Assembly (NCBI RefSeq): GCF_016756395.1 | Contig: NZ_AP018365.1 | Coordinates: forward strand, 4,956,001-5,020,000 | DNA: 64,000 bases | Direction of reading: 5' to 3' | From: Streptomyces sp. SN-593 | Lineage (GTDB): Bacteria > Actinomycetota > Actinomycetes > Streptomycetales > Streptomycetaceae | Shown here: one piece after another, positions 34,335-44,373 of the stretch | Layout of the letters: the number at the start of each line of letters is the position of its first letter | Position numbering within the stretch: the first letter of the stretch is position 1 | Program-made: the position numbers and the translations under genes | Notes under the pieces: generated by a model | The model's input: only the letters and a program-made list of their open reading frames with translations | What the model was told of the DNA's origin: nothing | Database searches by the model: none

Positions 34335-35009
34335 ATGGCGTTCAGCGCGGACGAGGTGCGCGTGCTGCGGCGCGCGCTCGCGGAGGTGCTGGGCCCGCGC
34401 GCGACGGCGGGACCGCCCGCCGTGGTGGTCGCGCCGCGCTCCGCGGAGCACGTCCAGGACTGCCTGCGCCTCGCCGAGGGCCTGGACGACGCGGTACGGG
34501 AGGCGGGCCGGATGCGCGCCTTCCACCTGGCCGAGCTGCACCGCTACCGCCTGGCGCTGCCCGGCGCGGCGAGCGGCTACCTGGACCGCCTGGCCGCCGC
34601 CCTCGACGGCGGCCACCTGCCCGGTCCCGACGACCTCGCCGCCCTGCGCCGGCTGCGCGCCCAGTCCACCGGAACCCCGGAGCACCGCCGCCGTACCGCC
34701 CTGCTGCACCGCTGCGAGACCCTCGCGGAGAACGACGTACGCCAGCGTCTGGAGGCCCACATGCCCGCCCCGCGCCGCCTGCTGTCCCTGCCCCTGCCGG
34801 CCCCGGCCGCCGCAGGCGAGGGCGACCGCCCCAAGCCCCGCCCCGCTCCGGCCCCCGCCCCCGCCCCGGCGCCGGGCGGCAAGCCGAAGCCGGCCGCCCC
34901 GCCGCCCGCCGCCGAACCCCGCGACCCGGGCCGCCGCACCCCCACCCCGGCCGAGATCTGGCCGCCCCGCCGCAGGGACCGCAAACCGGACGAGGCCCGC
35001 TCCGCCTAG
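34335..35009 (+). CDS. Conserved streptomycete protein with proline-rich tail
   Basis: About 224 residues. Residues 1-150 are helical (MAFSADEVRVLRRALAEVL; MRAFHLAELHRYRLALPGAA), and the last ~75 are P/A/R-rich and probably disordered. No known catalytic motif. A gene like this follows coaX in other streptomycetes. ATG 34335 is taken rather than 34305 because the conserved-looking MAFSADE begins there and GAGGGG precedes it. Function unknown. Confidence 0.7.
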   Translation: MAFSADEVRVLRRALAEVLGPRATAGPPAVVVAPRSAEHVQDCLRLAEGLDDAVREAGRMRAFHLAELHRYRLALPGAASGYLDRLAAALDGGHLPGPDDLAALRRLRAQSTGTPEHRRRTALLHRCETLAENDVRQRLEAHMPAPRRLLSLPLPAPAAAGEGDRPKPRPAPAPAPAPAPGGKPKPAAPPPAAEPRDPGRRTPTPAEIWPPRRRDRKPDEARSA

Positions 35010-35025
35010 CGGAGGAGGGGGTGGC

Positions 35026-35031
35026 TACGCT
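35026..35031 (+). promoter_or_regulatory. -10 element of small membrane protein gene
   Basis: TACGCT, then 7 bases, then ATG 35039: a leaderless layout. It sits 16 bp after the preceding stop codon. Confidence 0.5.
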
Positions 35032-35038
35032 GGGCGGT

Positions 35039-35215
35039 ATGGACTACATCTCGGCCATCGTGCCGCCGCTGGTGATGGCGGTGCTCTTCACCGCCCTGAT
35101 CGTCACCATCGTCAGGAACCAGGGCGGTGCCAACAAGGCCAAGGAGGACGCGGCCGTGGACGCCGCGCTCGCCGCCGCCGACGCCTCCCGGACCGCCACC
35201 CCCGAAGAGCGCTGA
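35039..35215 (+). CDS. Small single-helix membrane protein
   Basis: 58 residues: one transmembrane helix (about 5-27, ISAIVPPLVMAVLFTALIVTIV) and a polar alanine-rich tail. ATG with a -10 element 7 bases upstream and no ribosome binding site. Similar small proteins lie here in other streptomycetes, but I know no function. Confidence 0.75.
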   Translation: MDYISAIVPPLVMAVLFTALIVTIVRNQGGANKAKEDAAVDAALAAADASRTATPEER

Positions 35216-35323
35216 CCGGCCGGGGCGCGCCGGGCAGCGGCGCGTCGGCCCCCGCTCCGCCGCCTCCCGGCCGCCCCGGGGCCGCGAAGAGCGGTAATTA
35301 CGACATTCGTCGCGTTCCGCCCG

Positions 35324-35329
35324 TAGTAT
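35324..35329 (+). promoter_or_regulatory. -10 element of BlaI-type regulator gene
   Basis: TAGTAT, then 7 bases, then GTG 35337. CGACATTCGTCG (35301-35312), a small inverted repeat, overlaps where the -35 would be and could be the regulator's own operator. Confidence 0.5.
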
Positions 35330-35336
35330 TTCCGGT

Positions 35337-35732
35337 GTGCCCCGACCACTCGGAGAACTCGAAGACGCCGTGATGACCCGGGTGTGGGAGTGGAACCGCG
35401 CGGTCACGGTTCGTGAGGTACTCGAAGACCTCTCACGGGATCGTTCCATCGCCTACACAACGGTGATGACCGTAATGGACAACCTCCGGCAGAAGGGGTG
35501 GCTGCGCCGCGAGGCGGAAGGCCGCGCATATCGCTATGAGGCGGTATCGACGCGTGCGGCGTACTCGGCCGCACTGATGAACGAAGCCTGGGCGGCGAGC
35601 GACAACCCGGCCGAGGCCCTCGTCCACTTCTTCGGCATGATGACCCCGGAACAGCGCGAGGCCGTGCGGGACGCATTGCGCATCATCCAGTCCGTGGACC
35701 CTGGCGGACCGGAGGAACCCGAAGGACGATAG
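35337..35732 (+). CDS. BlaI/MecI/CopY family transcriptional regulator
   Basis: 131 residues. Winged helix-turn-helix of the Penicillinase-repressor family: LGELEDAVMTRVWEWNRAVTVREVLEDL then YTTVMTVMDNLRQKGWLRRE and a C-terminal dimerisation helix. No BlaR-type sensor protease is adjacent, so the inducer mechanism is not evident. Short inverted repeats in its promoter suggest autoregulation. The GTG appears leaderless. Confidence 0.9.
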   Translation: MPRPLGELEDAVMTRVWEWNRAVTVREVLEDLSRDRSIAYTTVMTVMDNLRQKGWLRREAEGRAYRYEAVSTRAAYSAALMNEAWAASDNPAEALVHFFGMMTPEQREAVRDALRIIQSVDPGGPEEPEGR

Positions 35733-35735
35733 CGT
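35730..35735 (+). promoter_or_regulatory. -10 element of acetyltransferase gene
   Basis: TAGCGT overlapping the BlaI-type stop codon, then 7 bases, then ATG 35743. Confidence 0.45.
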
Positions 35736-35742
35736 CCGCCCC

Positions 35743-36261
35743 ATGCCCCTGATGTCGAATGACGTGACGATCCGCCGGGCCCGAACCGGCGATGTCCCCG
35801 CTCTGCGGCGGCTGCTGGACTCCTATGCCCAGGACGGCATCCTGCTCGACAAGGCCACGGTGACCCTTTATGAGGACATCCAGGAGTTCTGGGTCGCCGA
35901 ACGCGACGAGGACGCCGACGTCGTCGCCTGCGGCGCGCTGCACGTGATGTGGGAGGACCTGGCCGAGGTCAGGACGCTCGCCGTGCACCGCTCGCTGCGG
36001 GGGGCCGGTGTCGGGCACCAGTTGCTGGCCAAGTTGCTGCACACTGCACGCTGGCTCGGCGTCAGGCGTATTTTCTGCCTCACCTTCGAAGTCGACTTCT
36101 TCGCACGGCACGGCTTCGTGGAGATCGGCGAGACGCCGGTGGACGGCGATGTCTTCGGCGAGCTGCTCCGTTCCAATGACGAGGGCGTCGCCGAGTTCCT
36201 CGACCTGGAGCGAGTGAAACCCAACACCTTGGGTAACAGCCGGATGCTGCTGCAACTCTGA
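35743..36261 (+). CDS. Amino-acid N-acetyltransferase (GNAT), probable N-acetylglutamate synthase
   Basis: 172 residues. GNAT fold with RRARTGDVPALRRLLDSYA, the acetyl-CoA loop VHRSLRGAGVGHQLLAKLL and FARHGFVEIGETPV. It resembles the short, stand-alone ArgA-type acetyltransferases of actinobacteria that acetylate glutamate for arginine synthesis. It lacks the amino-acid-kinase domain of classical ArgA. Substrate is by family resemblance. Confidence 0.85.
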   Translation: MPLMSNDVTIRRARTGDVPALRRLLDSYAQDGILLDKATVTLYEDIQEFWVAERDEDADVVACGALHVMWEDLAEVRTLAVHRSLRGAGVGHQLLAKLLHTARWLGVRRIFCLTFEVDFFARHGFVEIGETPVDGDVFGELLRSNDEGVAEFLDLERVKPNTLGNSRMLLQL

Positions 36262-36311
36262 GACCGGTATGTCCGGATCGCGCTGGCGCACGGGGGAGCC
36301 ACTTCGCGCAA

Positions 36312-36375
36312 GGGGTTTGTGTTTTTCGGTGAAAGGCGCTTTGCTTTTACCGTTAATCCGTTTTCGATGAAAGGG
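36312..36375 (+). promoter_or_regulatory. AT-rich leader/promoter of lsr2
   Basis: The stretch from about 36312 to 36370 is visibly AT-rich against its surroundings (GTGTTTTTCGG, GCTTTGCTTTTACCGTTAATC). Lsr2 binds AT-rich DNA, so autoregulation is plausible. GAAAGGG just before the GTG is the ribosome binding site and fixes the start at 36382. Confidence 0.5.
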
Positions 36376-36381
36376 AAGCCG

Positions 36382-36720
36382 GTGGCACAGAAGGTTCAGG
36401 TCCTTCTTGTGGACGACCTCGACGGTGGCGAGGCCGACGAGACGGTGACGTTCGCGCTCGACGGTGTGACGTACGAGATCGACCTCACCACGGAGAATGC
36501 CGACAAGCTGCGCGGGCTGCTCAACCCGTACACGGACAGTGGCCGCCGTACCGGGGGCCGTGCCGGGCGCGGCCGCACCAAGGCCGTGCGCGGTGGCAGC
36601 AGCTCCAGCCAGGACACCGCGAAGATCCGCGCGTGGGCCAAGGAGAAGGGCTACGACGTCAACGACCGCGGTCGCGTGCCCGCCACCATCCGTGAGGCGT
36701 ACGAGAAGGCCCACGGCTGA
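36382..36720 (+). CDS. lsr2: Nucleoid-associated protein Lsr2
   Basis: 112 residues. N-terminal dimerisation domain (VAQKVQVLLVDDLDGGEADETVTF ... YEIDLT), a basic G/R-rich linker and the C-terminal DNA-binding domain KIRAWAKEKGYDVNDRGRVP with the RGR hook. Global silencer of AT-rich and laterally acquired DNA, including many specialised-metabolite clusters in Streptomyces. GTG 36382 is set by GAAAGGG. Its 3' end overlaps the oppositely oriented gene by 70 bp. Position just before clpC matches the main Lsr2 of other streptomycetes. Confidence 0.95.
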   Translation: MAQKVQVLLVDDLDGGEADETVTFALDGVTYEIDLTTENADKLRGLLNPYTDSGRRTGGRAGRGRTKAVRGGSSSSQDTAKIRAWAKEKGYDVNDRGRVPATIREAYEKAHG

Positions 36721-37235
36721 TCCGGGCAGCGCGCCCGCAGCGCGACGCGGTGGCAGGCGGTGGCCAGGGCGGCCACCAGCACGGTGAGCCCGACGGGAAC
36801 CCCCGTTTCGTCGGCCTCCCGGGCGACGCGCAGCGCGGGCACGGTCGACTCCACGTCGAACCCGGGCCGAGGAGGCCGCAGCCACACCGGCGCCGACCGG
36901 TCGTACGCGGCCTCCCTGCGGTCCCACTCCGGGTGCGCGGGGGCCCGCAGGGTCTGCCCGGCGCCCAGGGCCCTCAGGTCCAGCTCGATGCCCCCCCACT
37001 GAAGCCACTCCAGCAGTCCGGGCAGTTCCTCGGCCGTCCCCGCGGCGACCAGCAGCCGCACCCGGTGGCCGTCCAGCGCCACCGGGCCGAGCAGGTCCGG
37101 ACGGGAGAACCGGCTCAGCATCGCGAAGCCCGCCTCCGCCGGCGCGTCGAGCGCGTCGAACCGCATCCCCGTGACCAGCGCCGGGGGCGGGCCCCCGGCC
37201 GTCGGCCACTCCAGTTCGTGTTCGTACCAGCCCAT
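36651..37235 (-). CDS. Conserved streptomycete protein of unknown function
   Basis: 194 residues. Opens MGWYEHELEWPTAGGPPPAL and has an alternating hydrophobic/charged pattern of a soluble alpha-beta protein (LLGPVALDGHRVRLLVAAGT; LLEWLQWGGIELDLRALGAG), no signal or membrane helix. A gene of this type lies between lsr2 and clpC in other streptomycetes. Its last 70 bp run over the 3' end of lsr2 on the other strand. I do not recognise a family. Confidence 0.75.
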   Translation of the reverse strand: MGWYEHELEWPTAGGPPPALVTGMRFDALDAPAEAGFAMLSRFSRPDLLGPVALDGHRVRLLVAAGTAEELPGLLEWLQWGGIELDLRALGAGQTLRAPAHPEWDRREAAYDRSAPVWLRPPRPGFDVESTVPALRVAREADETGVPVGLTVLVAALATACHRVALRARCPDQPWAFSYASRMVAGTRPRSLTS

Positions 37236-37361
37236 GACGTGGTCAACTGCCGCCCCGCGCCGCCGGTTACGTATCGTCGGGACTCGAACACACCTGGTGA
37301 TGGCGGCGGTCGCGGCGGGCCGGAGGGCGTTCGGCGTGGCCGGAAATGGGCACGCGGTGTT

Positions 37362-37372
37362 CGCCCGTAGCG
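37362..37372 (+). promoter_or_regulatory. ClgR-like box 1
   Basis: CGCCCGTAGCG, preceded by TT: the CGC-N5-GCG core of the ClgR operator, 313 bp before clpC. ClgR activates clp and lon protease genes in Streptomyces and relatives. Confidence 0.45.
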
Positions 37373-37468
37373 CAGAGCGGAGTGTCCGCGCGGTGTGGAT
37401 TGTCGGCGACCGAGGGTAAGAAGTACCTAGTGGGAAGGGCTGGTGTTCGAGCAGGCGGGGCGGGCGTT

Positions 37469-37479
37469 CGCCACGGGCG
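37469..37479 (+). promoter_or_regulatory. ClgR-like box 2
   Basis: CGCCACGGGCG followed by TAC: CGC-N5-GCG with the 3' flank matching the corynebacterial ClgR consensus better than box 1. 206 bp before clpC. Confidence 0.5.
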
Positions 37480-37684
37480 TACTGATTGGAAGGGCATTCG
37501 CCTGGCCTGCGGGAACATCGTCTCGCACCATCGAGGTTGTGGGAGTGACGTCAGCCGGTTGCGCGGCTTTCCCCGTGAGAGCGGGGGTGATTCGTGAGCG
37601 GCGCCGCTGTGCGGGACTAGCATGCGGAAGGACAGGGAGGGGACCGACCCCTCACTGCCCGACCGCTCTGAGGAGCGATTAACG

Positions 37685-40204
<2,520 letters not shown>

Positions 40205-40230
40205 CACCGCGCTCGACCTGAGTCGAGCCC

Positions 40231-40275
40231 GCCCGGCCCCGGCCCCCGCAAGGGGAGCCGGGGCCGGGCGTTTTT
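40231..40275 (+). terminator. Intrinsic terminator of clpC
   Basis: GCCCGGCCCCGGC (40231-40243) pairs perfectly over 13 bp with GCCGGGGCCGGGC (40257-40269), 13-base loop, followed directly by GTTTTT. The clearest Rho-independent terminator in the window. Confidence 0.93.
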
Positions 40276-40361
40276 CCGCCGGGGCCCTCCGGCGCACCTG
40301 GGGGTGCCGTCAGGGCCGCGCCCCGGGTCGTGCCGGCGCCGGGTGCGCGGGCACGACCCGG

Positions 40362-40754
40362 TCAGCTCTCGTACCGCAGGCTCGACGCGCCGCCGTCCGG
40401 GGCGCCGATCAGGAGGTGGCCGCCGGTCGCCGACTTCGGGTGCAGGGTCAGGGAGACGGTGTGGGTGGTGCCGGAGCTGCGGGAGCCCTCGGCCCCCGCC
40501 TCGACGATCCACGCCTTGACGCCGCCGCGGCCGCTGCTGGTCCGCTGCAACTGCACCGTGAACTCCATGTGGATCTCGCCGACCTCGAAGCGTACGTCCG
40601 CGCCGGCGCCGCGCACGGCGCCCGCCATCAGCCCGGCGCGCACCGCCTCGACGGCGTCGGCCAGCTCCATGCCGGTCAGCGCCGACGCGGACTCGTGCGG
40701 CGCCGGCCCGTGCTGCGTGGAGGCGTTCGGCGCGGATTCGTGCGGTGCGGTCAT
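40362..40754 (-). CDS. Stand-alone Trypco2 domain protein
   Basis: 130 residues. After a ~28-residue polar lead the whole protein is a Trypco2 (trypsin co-occurring) domain: MELADAVEAVRAGLM, then VRFEVGEIHMEFTVQLQR, VKAWIVEAGAEG and THTVSLTLHP. The domain is usually found fused or adjacent to trypsin-like proteases and effector-associated proteins of predicted conflict or surveillance systems. No trypsin-like gene is within the window, so its partner is unknown. ATG 40754 is behind a G-run (GGGGGG). Confidence 0.8.
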   Translation of the reverse strand: MTAPHESAPNASTQHGPAPHESASALTGMELADAVEAVRAGLMAGAVRGAGADVRFEVGEIHMEFTVQLQRTSSGRGGVKAWIVEAGAEGSRSSGTTHTVSLTLHPKSATGGHLLIGAPDGGASSLRYES

Positions 40755-41033
40755 GGTCCCCCCTCTGGACTCCGCGGAAAGGCGTTCCCACGGTAGTGCC
40801 GGTGAGGTGTCCCACGTGACGCGGACCACTTACTAAGGGAAATAGTGCGGGTGGAGCGGGGCGCGACCCACAGGGAAGACCTATCGGGCAATTCGGACAC
40901 AAAGCATCTTTTCGGCTACGAATGTGCGTAGTAAGGGGGGTCCTTGCCTGCGTCCGGAATGCCGGGTTACCAAGGATTCGCGACGGACCGCTGCCGGATT
41001 CGTCGCTCCCCCATCCAGTGAGGTCATTCCTTC

Positions 41034-41768
41034 ATGCGCAAGAACTCCACGACGCAGAACCGCACCCGCAGCACCGTCACCCGCGGCCGGGTCGCCGTAG
41101 TGGGCGGCGGCCTGTTGGTGTCGCTCGCGCTGGGCTCTACGGCGGCGTTCGCCGCCACGTCGCACCCCTCGACCCAGGACACCGCGGGCTTCATGACGGC
41201 AGGCACGGCCGCCGGCGTCTCGAACGCCGTGCACGCCGAGACCGTCGCCCACAAGACGACCGCGGCCCAGACGGCGGCCCAGACCGCGGCCAAGGCCAAG
41301 GCGTCCGCGAAGGCCAAGGCCGCGGCGAAGGCCAAGGCGGCCGCCAAGGCCAAGAAGCTCCAGGCGTCCTGGGTCACGCCGGTCACCGGCTACACGCTGG
41401 GCGCGGGCTACGCGCAGGCGGGCCCGCACTGGATCCACACCCACTCCGGTCAGGACTTCGTGGTCAACAGCGGCACCACCGTGCGCGCCGCGCACAGCGG
41501 CACCGTGGTGACCGCCGGCTGGGGCGGCGCCTACGGCAACAACATCGTGATCAAGCACGGCTCGCACCTGTACACGCAGTACGGCCACCTGTCGAAGATC
41601 GGCGTGCACGTCGGCGAGCACGTGAACACCGCGGAGAAGATCGGCCTGTCCGGCTCCACCGGCAACTCGACCGGCCCGCACCTGCACTTCGAGGTCCGGA
41701 CCACGCCGTACTACGGCTCCTCGGTCGAGCCGCTGCACTTCCTGCGCGCGCACGGCGTCAACCCGTAA
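41034..41768 (+). CDS. Secreted M23 family metallopeptidase
   Basis: 244 residues. Signal peptide (MRKNSTTQNRTR, then VAVVGGGLLVSLALGSTAAFA with cleavage near 41), an A/K-rich coiled linker (about 80-115, runs of AKAKA), and a LytM/M23 domain (~118-240) with zinc ligands in HSGQDF, and the catalytic HxH in GPHLHFEVR. It should cleave peptidoglycan cross-bridges outside the membrane. Its gene stands alone with a hairpin after it. The ~150-bp upstream region has a GCGACG...CGTCGC hairpin (about 40978-41010) shortly before the start, of unknown role. Confidence 0.93.
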   Translation: MRKNSTTQNRTRSTVTRGRVAVVGGGLLVSLALGSTAAFAATSHPSTQDTAGFMTAGTAAGVSNAVHAETVAHKTTAAQTAAQTAAKAKASAKAKAAAKAKAAAKAKKLQASWVTPVTGYTLGAGYAQAGPHWIHTHSGQDFVVNSGTTVRAAHSGTVVTAGWGGAYGNNIVIKHGSHLYTQYGHLSKIGVHVGEHVNTAEKIGLSGSTGNSTGPHLHFEVRTTPYYGSSVEPLHFLRAHGVNP

Positions 41769-41790
41769 GGCGGGCACGACCCACGAAATG

Positions 41791-41822
41791 AGGACCCGGG
41801 CACCGGTCGGTGCCCGGGTCCT
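41791..41822. terminator. Bidirectional hairpin terminator
   Basis: AGGACCCGGGCACC (41791-41804) and GGTGCCCGGGTCCT (41809-41822) are perfect 14-bp complements around a 4-base loop. It sits between the convergent M23 and TetR genes and can serve both. Confidence 0.85.
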
Positions 41823-41913
41823 CGCCGTGCGGTCCGGTCGCGTCGGTTCTCGTCCGGTCCCGTCGGGCCCCGTCCGGCTCTGTCCGGCTCTGTCCAGTCC
41901 CGTCGGGCCTCCG

Positions 41914-42498
41914 TCAGGCCCTGGTCAGGTCGGATTCCGCCTGGGCGACCAGGTCGAGGGCGACCGCGAGGATGGCTCCCCGCTTCTCCTCGGCGTCGCC
42001 CTCGACGCTCTGCATGACGTGCATCCCGGCGTGCATCGAGAACAGCGCGGTCATCGAGCGGATCTGCGCCGTCAGGGGCGCGTCCGGCTCCGTGAGCAGT
42101 TCGCTGAGCGCCTTTATCCGGGTCTTGAAGGACTCGCCGATCGCGAGGTCGCGGACCGTGGCCTGGTTCTCCTGGAGGAACCGGAAGAGGTCGGCGGCGC
42201 CCCACAGGGCGTCGCAGTAGCGGCGCAGCACCTCCTGCTTGGTCTCCAGCGTGCGCGGCTGCCCCTGTGCCCAGGTGATCAGCTCGTCGATCGGCGCCAT
42301 GAGGTCCGCCGAGATGCTGATCAGGATGTCTTCCTTGGTCTTGAAGTGGTAGTACAGCGCGGCCTTGGTGACGTGCAGCCGCTCGGCGATCTCCCGCAGC
42401 GACGTCTTCTCGTACCCCTGCTCGGCGAAGAGCTTCAGGGCGACGTCCTGGATGCGGTGGCGCGTGTCGCTGCGCCGGGTCTGGTGCGGTGTGGCCAT
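41914..42498 (-). CDS. TetR/AcrR family regulator of the divergent MFS pump
   Basis: 194 residues. N-terminal helix-turn-helix (IQDVALKLFAEQGYEKTSLREIAERLHVTKAALYYHFKTKEDIL) and a helical ligand-binding domain. Divergent from a DHA2 drug exporter, with a long inverted repeat between them: the standard TetR-represses-pump layout. Ligand unknown. Confidence 0.93.
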   Translation of the reverse strand: MATPHQTRRSDTRHRIQDVALKLFAEQGYEKTSLREIAERLHVTKAALYYHFKTKEDILISISADLMAPIDELITWAQGQPRTLETKQEVLRRYCDALWGAADLFRFLQENQATVRDLAIGESFKTRIKALSELLTEPDAPLTAQIRSMTALFSMHAGMHVMQSVEGDAEEKRGAILAVALDLVAQAESDLTRA

Positions 42499-42588
42499 GG
42501 CGGTCGCTCTCCTGCTGCACTACGCGTGACCTCGGCCGGCCACGGCGTGACGGGCCCCTTCACGGTAGGCCCTGCCACGACCTTACGC

Positions 42589-42660
42589 ACTTACTTGACG
42601 CCCGGCTAGTTGGCACCGTACGTTGCTCCCTGACCAGAGCTAGCCGGGCGGCAAGTAAGT
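42589..42660. promoter_or_regulatory. 21-bp inverted repeat operator between TetR and MFS genes
   Basis: The arms (42589-42609, starting ACTTACTTG and ending CGGCTAG; and 42640-42660, starting CTAGCCGG and ending CAAGTAAGT) are complementary at 20 of 21 positions and separated by 30 bp. Arms this long look like two inverted copies of one operator. The right arm lies just before the MFS ribosome binding site. Confidence 0.75.
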
Positions 42661-42705
42661 TCACTGAACGACTCCGCCCTCCTCCCGGAGGAAGGAACGC
42701 CGGCC

Positions 42706-44298
42706 ATGACCCAGACGCAAGCGCCGCGCACCCACCAACCGCCCGCCGACGCGGAACCGCGCCAGCGCAGCGTGCGGGTGGTGATGGGGGGCCTGCTCAT
42801 CGCCATGCTGCTCGCGATGCTCGACAACATGATCGTGGGCACCGCGATGCCCACGATCGTCGGCGAGCTGGGCGGCCTGGACCACCTGTCGTGGGTGGTC
42901 ACCGCCTACACGCTGGCCACCGCCGCCTCCACCCCGATCTGGGGCAAGCTCGGCGACATGTACGGCCGCAAGGGCGTCTTCCTCACCTCGATCGTGCTGT
43001 TCCTGGTCGGCTCGGCGCTGTCGGGCATGTCCCAGTCGATGGACCAGCTCATCGCGTTCCGCGCGGTCCAGGGCCTGGGCGCCGGCGGCCTGATGGTGGG
43101 CGTGATGGCGATCATGGGCGACCTCGTCCCGCCCCGCGAGCGCGGCAAGTACCAGGGCATGATCGCCGGCGTGATGGCCGTGGCGATGATCGGCGGCCCG
43201 CTGGTCGGCGGCACCATCACCGACAACTGGGGCTGGCGCTGGAGTTTCTACATCAACCTGCCGATCGGCGCGGTCGCCCTCGCCGTGATCACGGCGGTGC
43301 TGCACCTGCCCCGCCGCAAGCCCGGCGGCGCGGCCAGGATCGACTACCTCGGCGCCGCGCTGCTCACCGTCGCGATCACCTCGCTGGTGCTGCTGACCAC
43401 CTGGGGCGGCACGCAGTACGCCTGGGGCTCCGCGCAGATCCTCGGCCTGCTGGTGCTCGGCGTGGTCGCGCTGGCCGGCTTCCTGTTCACCGAGACCCGC
43501 GCCGCCGAGCCGGTGCTGCCGCTGCGCATCTTCCGCAACCGCAACTTCTCGCTGATCTCGGTGGTCGGCTTCCTCGTCGGCTTCACGATGTTCGGCGCGA
43601 TGACCTTCCTGCCGCTCTACCAGCAGACCGTGCAGGGCGCCTCCGCCACCAACTCCGGCCTGCTCCTGCTGCCGATGCTGCTGGCGATGATGGCCGTGTC
43701 GATGGTCGCCGGCCGGCTGACCACCAGCACCGGCCGGTACAAGGTCTTCCCGATCGTCGGCGGCGTGCTGATCACCGTCGGGCTCTACCTGCTGTCCACC
43801 ATGGGCGTCGACACCTCCCGCACCACCTCGGGCCTGTTCATGGCCGTGCTGGGCGCCGGCATGGGCTGCGTCATGCAGATCACCATGCTGGTGGCGCAGA
43901 ACAGCGTCGAGATGCGGGACATGGGCGTCGGCTCCTCCTCCGCGACGCTCTTCCGCACCATCGGCGGCTCCTTCGGCGTCTCGCTCTTCGGCGCGCTGTT
44001 CTCCCACCGGGTCCAGGACGTCATGACCGCGCGCCTGGGCGGCAAGGGCTCGGCCGCGCTCGGCGGCGGCGCCCAGCTCGACCCCAAGGCGGTGGCCCGG
44101 CTGTCGGCCGGTGTGAAGGACGGGTACTTCCACGCGGTGTCCTCCGGCACCCACCAGGTCTTCCTGTGGGGTGCGGTGGTCAGCGTGGTCGCCTTCGTCG
44201 CCGCGCTGTTCGTCGTCGAGACCCCGCTGCGGGGCGCCGCCCCCAAGGCCGGGGAAGCGGCGGACGGCGACGTCCCGGCTCCGGTCGAGGTGATCTGA
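42706..44298 (+). CDS. DHA2 family MFS efflux transporter
   Basis: 530 residues with about 14 transmembrane helices, the DHA2 (14-TMS) drug:H+ antiporter layout. Motif A appears as GKLGDMYGRKGVF, motif C-type glycine/proline pattern in GVMAVAMIGGPLVGGTI, and motif D1 as LDNMIVGTAMPTIVGELGG. Likely exports a hydrophobic drug or metabolite. Start behind GGAGGAAGG. Controlled by the divergent TetR. Confidence 0.94.
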   Translation: MTQTQAPRTHQPPADAEPRQRSVRVVMGGLLIAMLLAMLDNMIVGTAMPTIVGELGGLDHLSWVVTAYTLATAASTPIWGKLGDMYGRKGVFLTSIVLFLVGSALSGMSQSMDQLIAFRAVQGLGAGGLMVGVMAIMGDLVPPRERGKYQGMIAGVMAVAMIGGPLVGGTITDNWGWRWSFYINLPIGAVALAVITAVLHLPRRKPGGAARIDYLGAALLTVAITSLVLLTTWGGTQYAWGSAQILGLLVLGVVALAGFLFTETRAAEPVLPLRIFRNRNFSLISVVGFLVGFTMFGAMTFLPLYQQTVQGASATNSGLLLLPMLLAMMAVSMVAGRLTTSTGRYKVFPIVGGVLITVGLYLLSTMGVDTSRTTSGLFMAVLGAGMGCVMQITMLVAQNSVEMRDMGVGSSSATLFRTIGGSFGVSLFGALFSHRVQDVMTARLGGKGSAALGGGAQLDPKAVARLSAGVKDGYFHAVSSGTHQVFLWGAVVSVVAFVAALFVVETPLRGAAPKAGEAADGDVPAPVEVI

Positions 44299-44373
44299 CG
44301 GCGGGGGCGCCGGGCCCCGGCGGCGCGTCGCGCGGGGGGGTACGGGCCCGGCGGTGCGTCGCGCGGTGGTCCC

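Larger units (their letters stand above)
37236..37684. other. Promoter region of clpC
   Basis: 449 bp between divergent genes, with no further gene I can support. It holds two CGC-N5-GCG motifs resembling ClgR boxes, and the clpC ribosome binding site (GAGGAG, about 10 bases before 37685). Confidence 0.6.

Noticed and set aside
40838..41033. c-di-AMP (ydaO) riboswitch before the M23 peptidase
   Set aside because: Such riboswitches precede some streptomycete wall hydrolases and disA is nearby, but the conserved GGGGGACCCA, GGGUGAAUC and CAGCUAACC elements are missing. Only a simple GCGACG/CGTCGC hairpin is present.
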